A DNA stretch of 15,215 nucleotides, taken from contig CALHCK010000061.1 in assembly GCA_937936695.1 (NCBI GenBank), forward strand, positions 1-15,215, given 5' to 3'. Within the stretch, counting starts at the first letter, position 1. Every line of letters starts with the position of its first letter. The stretch comes from an uncultured Polaribacter sp. (GTDB lineage: Bacteria; Bacteroidota; Bacteroidia; Flavobacteriales; Flavobacteriaceae). The notes under the pieces were generated by a model. It did no database searches. It worked only from the letters and a program-made list of their open reading frames with translations, and had not been told where the DNA came from. Positions 14,580-15,215 of this stretch are shown here, piece by piece. Both the position numbers and the translations under genes were made by a program.

Positions 14580-15215
14580 TCAATTAGTTTTGGTTAGATA
14601 TTTGTCTAGGAAGTTAGCAATTAAAACAGGTACAGGGTATTCTTCTATAGAGTTCCACTGTATATTTGCTGCAGTTGTGTTTTTTGTTTCTACAATCCAA
14701 AATTGGGTGTATAAATGTTGATGAGATAGTTTATGTACAATTTGTTTTTCGTTGTGTAAATAAATAGTAGCATCATTAGAAAACAAATCATTAAAAGTTT
14801 CAGTATGTATTAATTCTTCTTTATTAATAATGGCATTGGTTTCAATAACAGGAAACTCATACAAGCCCTCCCAAATTCCTTTGCCTTCTCTTTTATTTAA
14901 TATTGTAGTATTATTTGCTGTTTTTACTACTAAATAATTAAAGTATCTTTTTTTTACTTTTATTTTCTTTTCCTTAACAGGTAGTTTTTTAATTAAGTCT
15001 TTTGCAAAAGCAATACAGCTATCTGCAAATGGGCAGGTGGTACAAAGCGGATTTTGAGGTTTGCAGTGCAATGCGCCAAAATCCATAATTGCTTGGTTAA
15101 AAGTACCAGGTTGTGTTGCATCAATTAAAGTTTGTGCTAAAGTTTTAAATTCTTTAATACCTGCTGTGGTATTTATAGGGGTATTAATACCAAAATATCT
15201 AGAGAGTACTCTGTA
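14580..15215 (-). CDS. mutY: A/G-specific adenine glycosylase MutY (5' end outside window)
   Basis: The C-terminal 211 residues of MutY, which removes adenine mispaired with 8-oxoguanine. The reading frame stays open to the window edge: before the internal Met at 15086 there are 43 more in-frame codons, beginning YRVLSRYFGI and including QPGTFNQAIMDFGA, both MutY-typical. The [4Fe-4S] cluster motif is complete: CKPQNPLCTTCPFADSC, i.e. C-x6-C-x2-C-x5-C. The rest is the NUDIX-like 8-oxoG recognition domain, with IWEGLYEFP and the HKLSHQHL segment corresponding to the F-S-H region. The catalytic helix-hairpin-helix region and catalytic Asp/Glu lie mostly beyond the right edge. Partial because of the window limit, not a pseudogene. 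Confidence 0.95.
   Translation of the reverse strand, partial: YRVLSRYFGINTPINTTAGIKEFKTLAQTLIDATQPGTFNQAIMDFGALHCKPQNPLCTTCPFADSCIAFAKDLIKKLPVKEKKIKVKKRYFNYLVVKTANNTTILNKREGKGIWEGLYEFPVIETNAIINKEELIHTETFNDLFSNDATIYLHNEKQIVHKLSHQHLYTQFWIVETKNTTAANIQWNSIEEYPVPVLIANFLDKYLTKTN

Noticed and set aside
14580..15086. MutY read as a complete 168-residue gene starting at Met 15086
   Set aside because: The frame continues upstream to the window edge with clear MutY sequence, so this Met is internal and the gene is cut by the window.
1..15215. CRISPR array, prophage, insertion sequence or defence island
   Set aside because: No regularly spaced direct repeats, transposase, integrase or terminal inverted repeats around coding sequence were seen; gene content is core metabolism and housekeeping.

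Overview
This window is chromosomal DNA from an AT-rich member of the Bacteroidota, almost certainly a Flavobacteriaceae marine or soil bacterium. The evidence is a gldE-gldD pair next to ssb and mutY (a gene order typical of gliding flavobacteria), a bL21 ribosomal protein carrying the C-terminal extension seen in this group, the Bacteroidota promoter motif TTG-N19-TAnnTTTG, and near absence of Shine-Dalgarno sequences. No phage genes, transposases, CRISPR arrays, tRNAs or rRNAs were seen. No genus can be named from the sequence alone.

Layout. (1) Bases 14-144 hold a repeat-like, structured, relatively GC-rich non-coding element. (2) Bases 149-3993, minus strand, appear to be one transcription unit. 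It encodes a zinc-dependent M16 peptidase, a second M16 protein without the zinc site but with an extra C-terminal domain, and a small Coa1-like membrane protein. (3) A 247-base divergent intergenic region (3994-4240) holds the rplU promoter, which overlaps a perfect 18-base palindrome. (4) rplU-rpmA (4241-5179), plus strand, ends at a strong intrinsic terminator. (5) Bases 5298-12188, plus strand, form a tightly packed run: waaA (Kdo transferase), moaA, moeA, moaC, a MobB-like/MobA fusion, and a membrane-anchored MutS-family ATPase. (6) Bases 12185-15215, minus strand, hold mutY (5' part outside the window), ssb, gldE and gldD. They converge on the plus-strand run with a 4-base overlap of stop codons.

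How the genes work together. The two M16 proteins look like a split heterodimer: one has HxxEH but not the R/Y pair, the other has the R/Y pair but not HxxEH. The moa/moe/mob genes cover the first steps of molybdenum cofactor synthesis (MoaA, MoaC) and the last ones (MoeA, MobA); molybdopterin synthase (MoaD/MoaE) is not in the window. GldD and GldE belong to the gliding motility/type IX secretion set. Most of the window is ordinary core-genome content. The less routine items are the degenerate P-loop MobB-MobA fusion, the membrane-anchored MutS-like ATPase, the split M16 pair with its extra domain, the palindrome at the rplU promoter and the structured repeat at the left edge.
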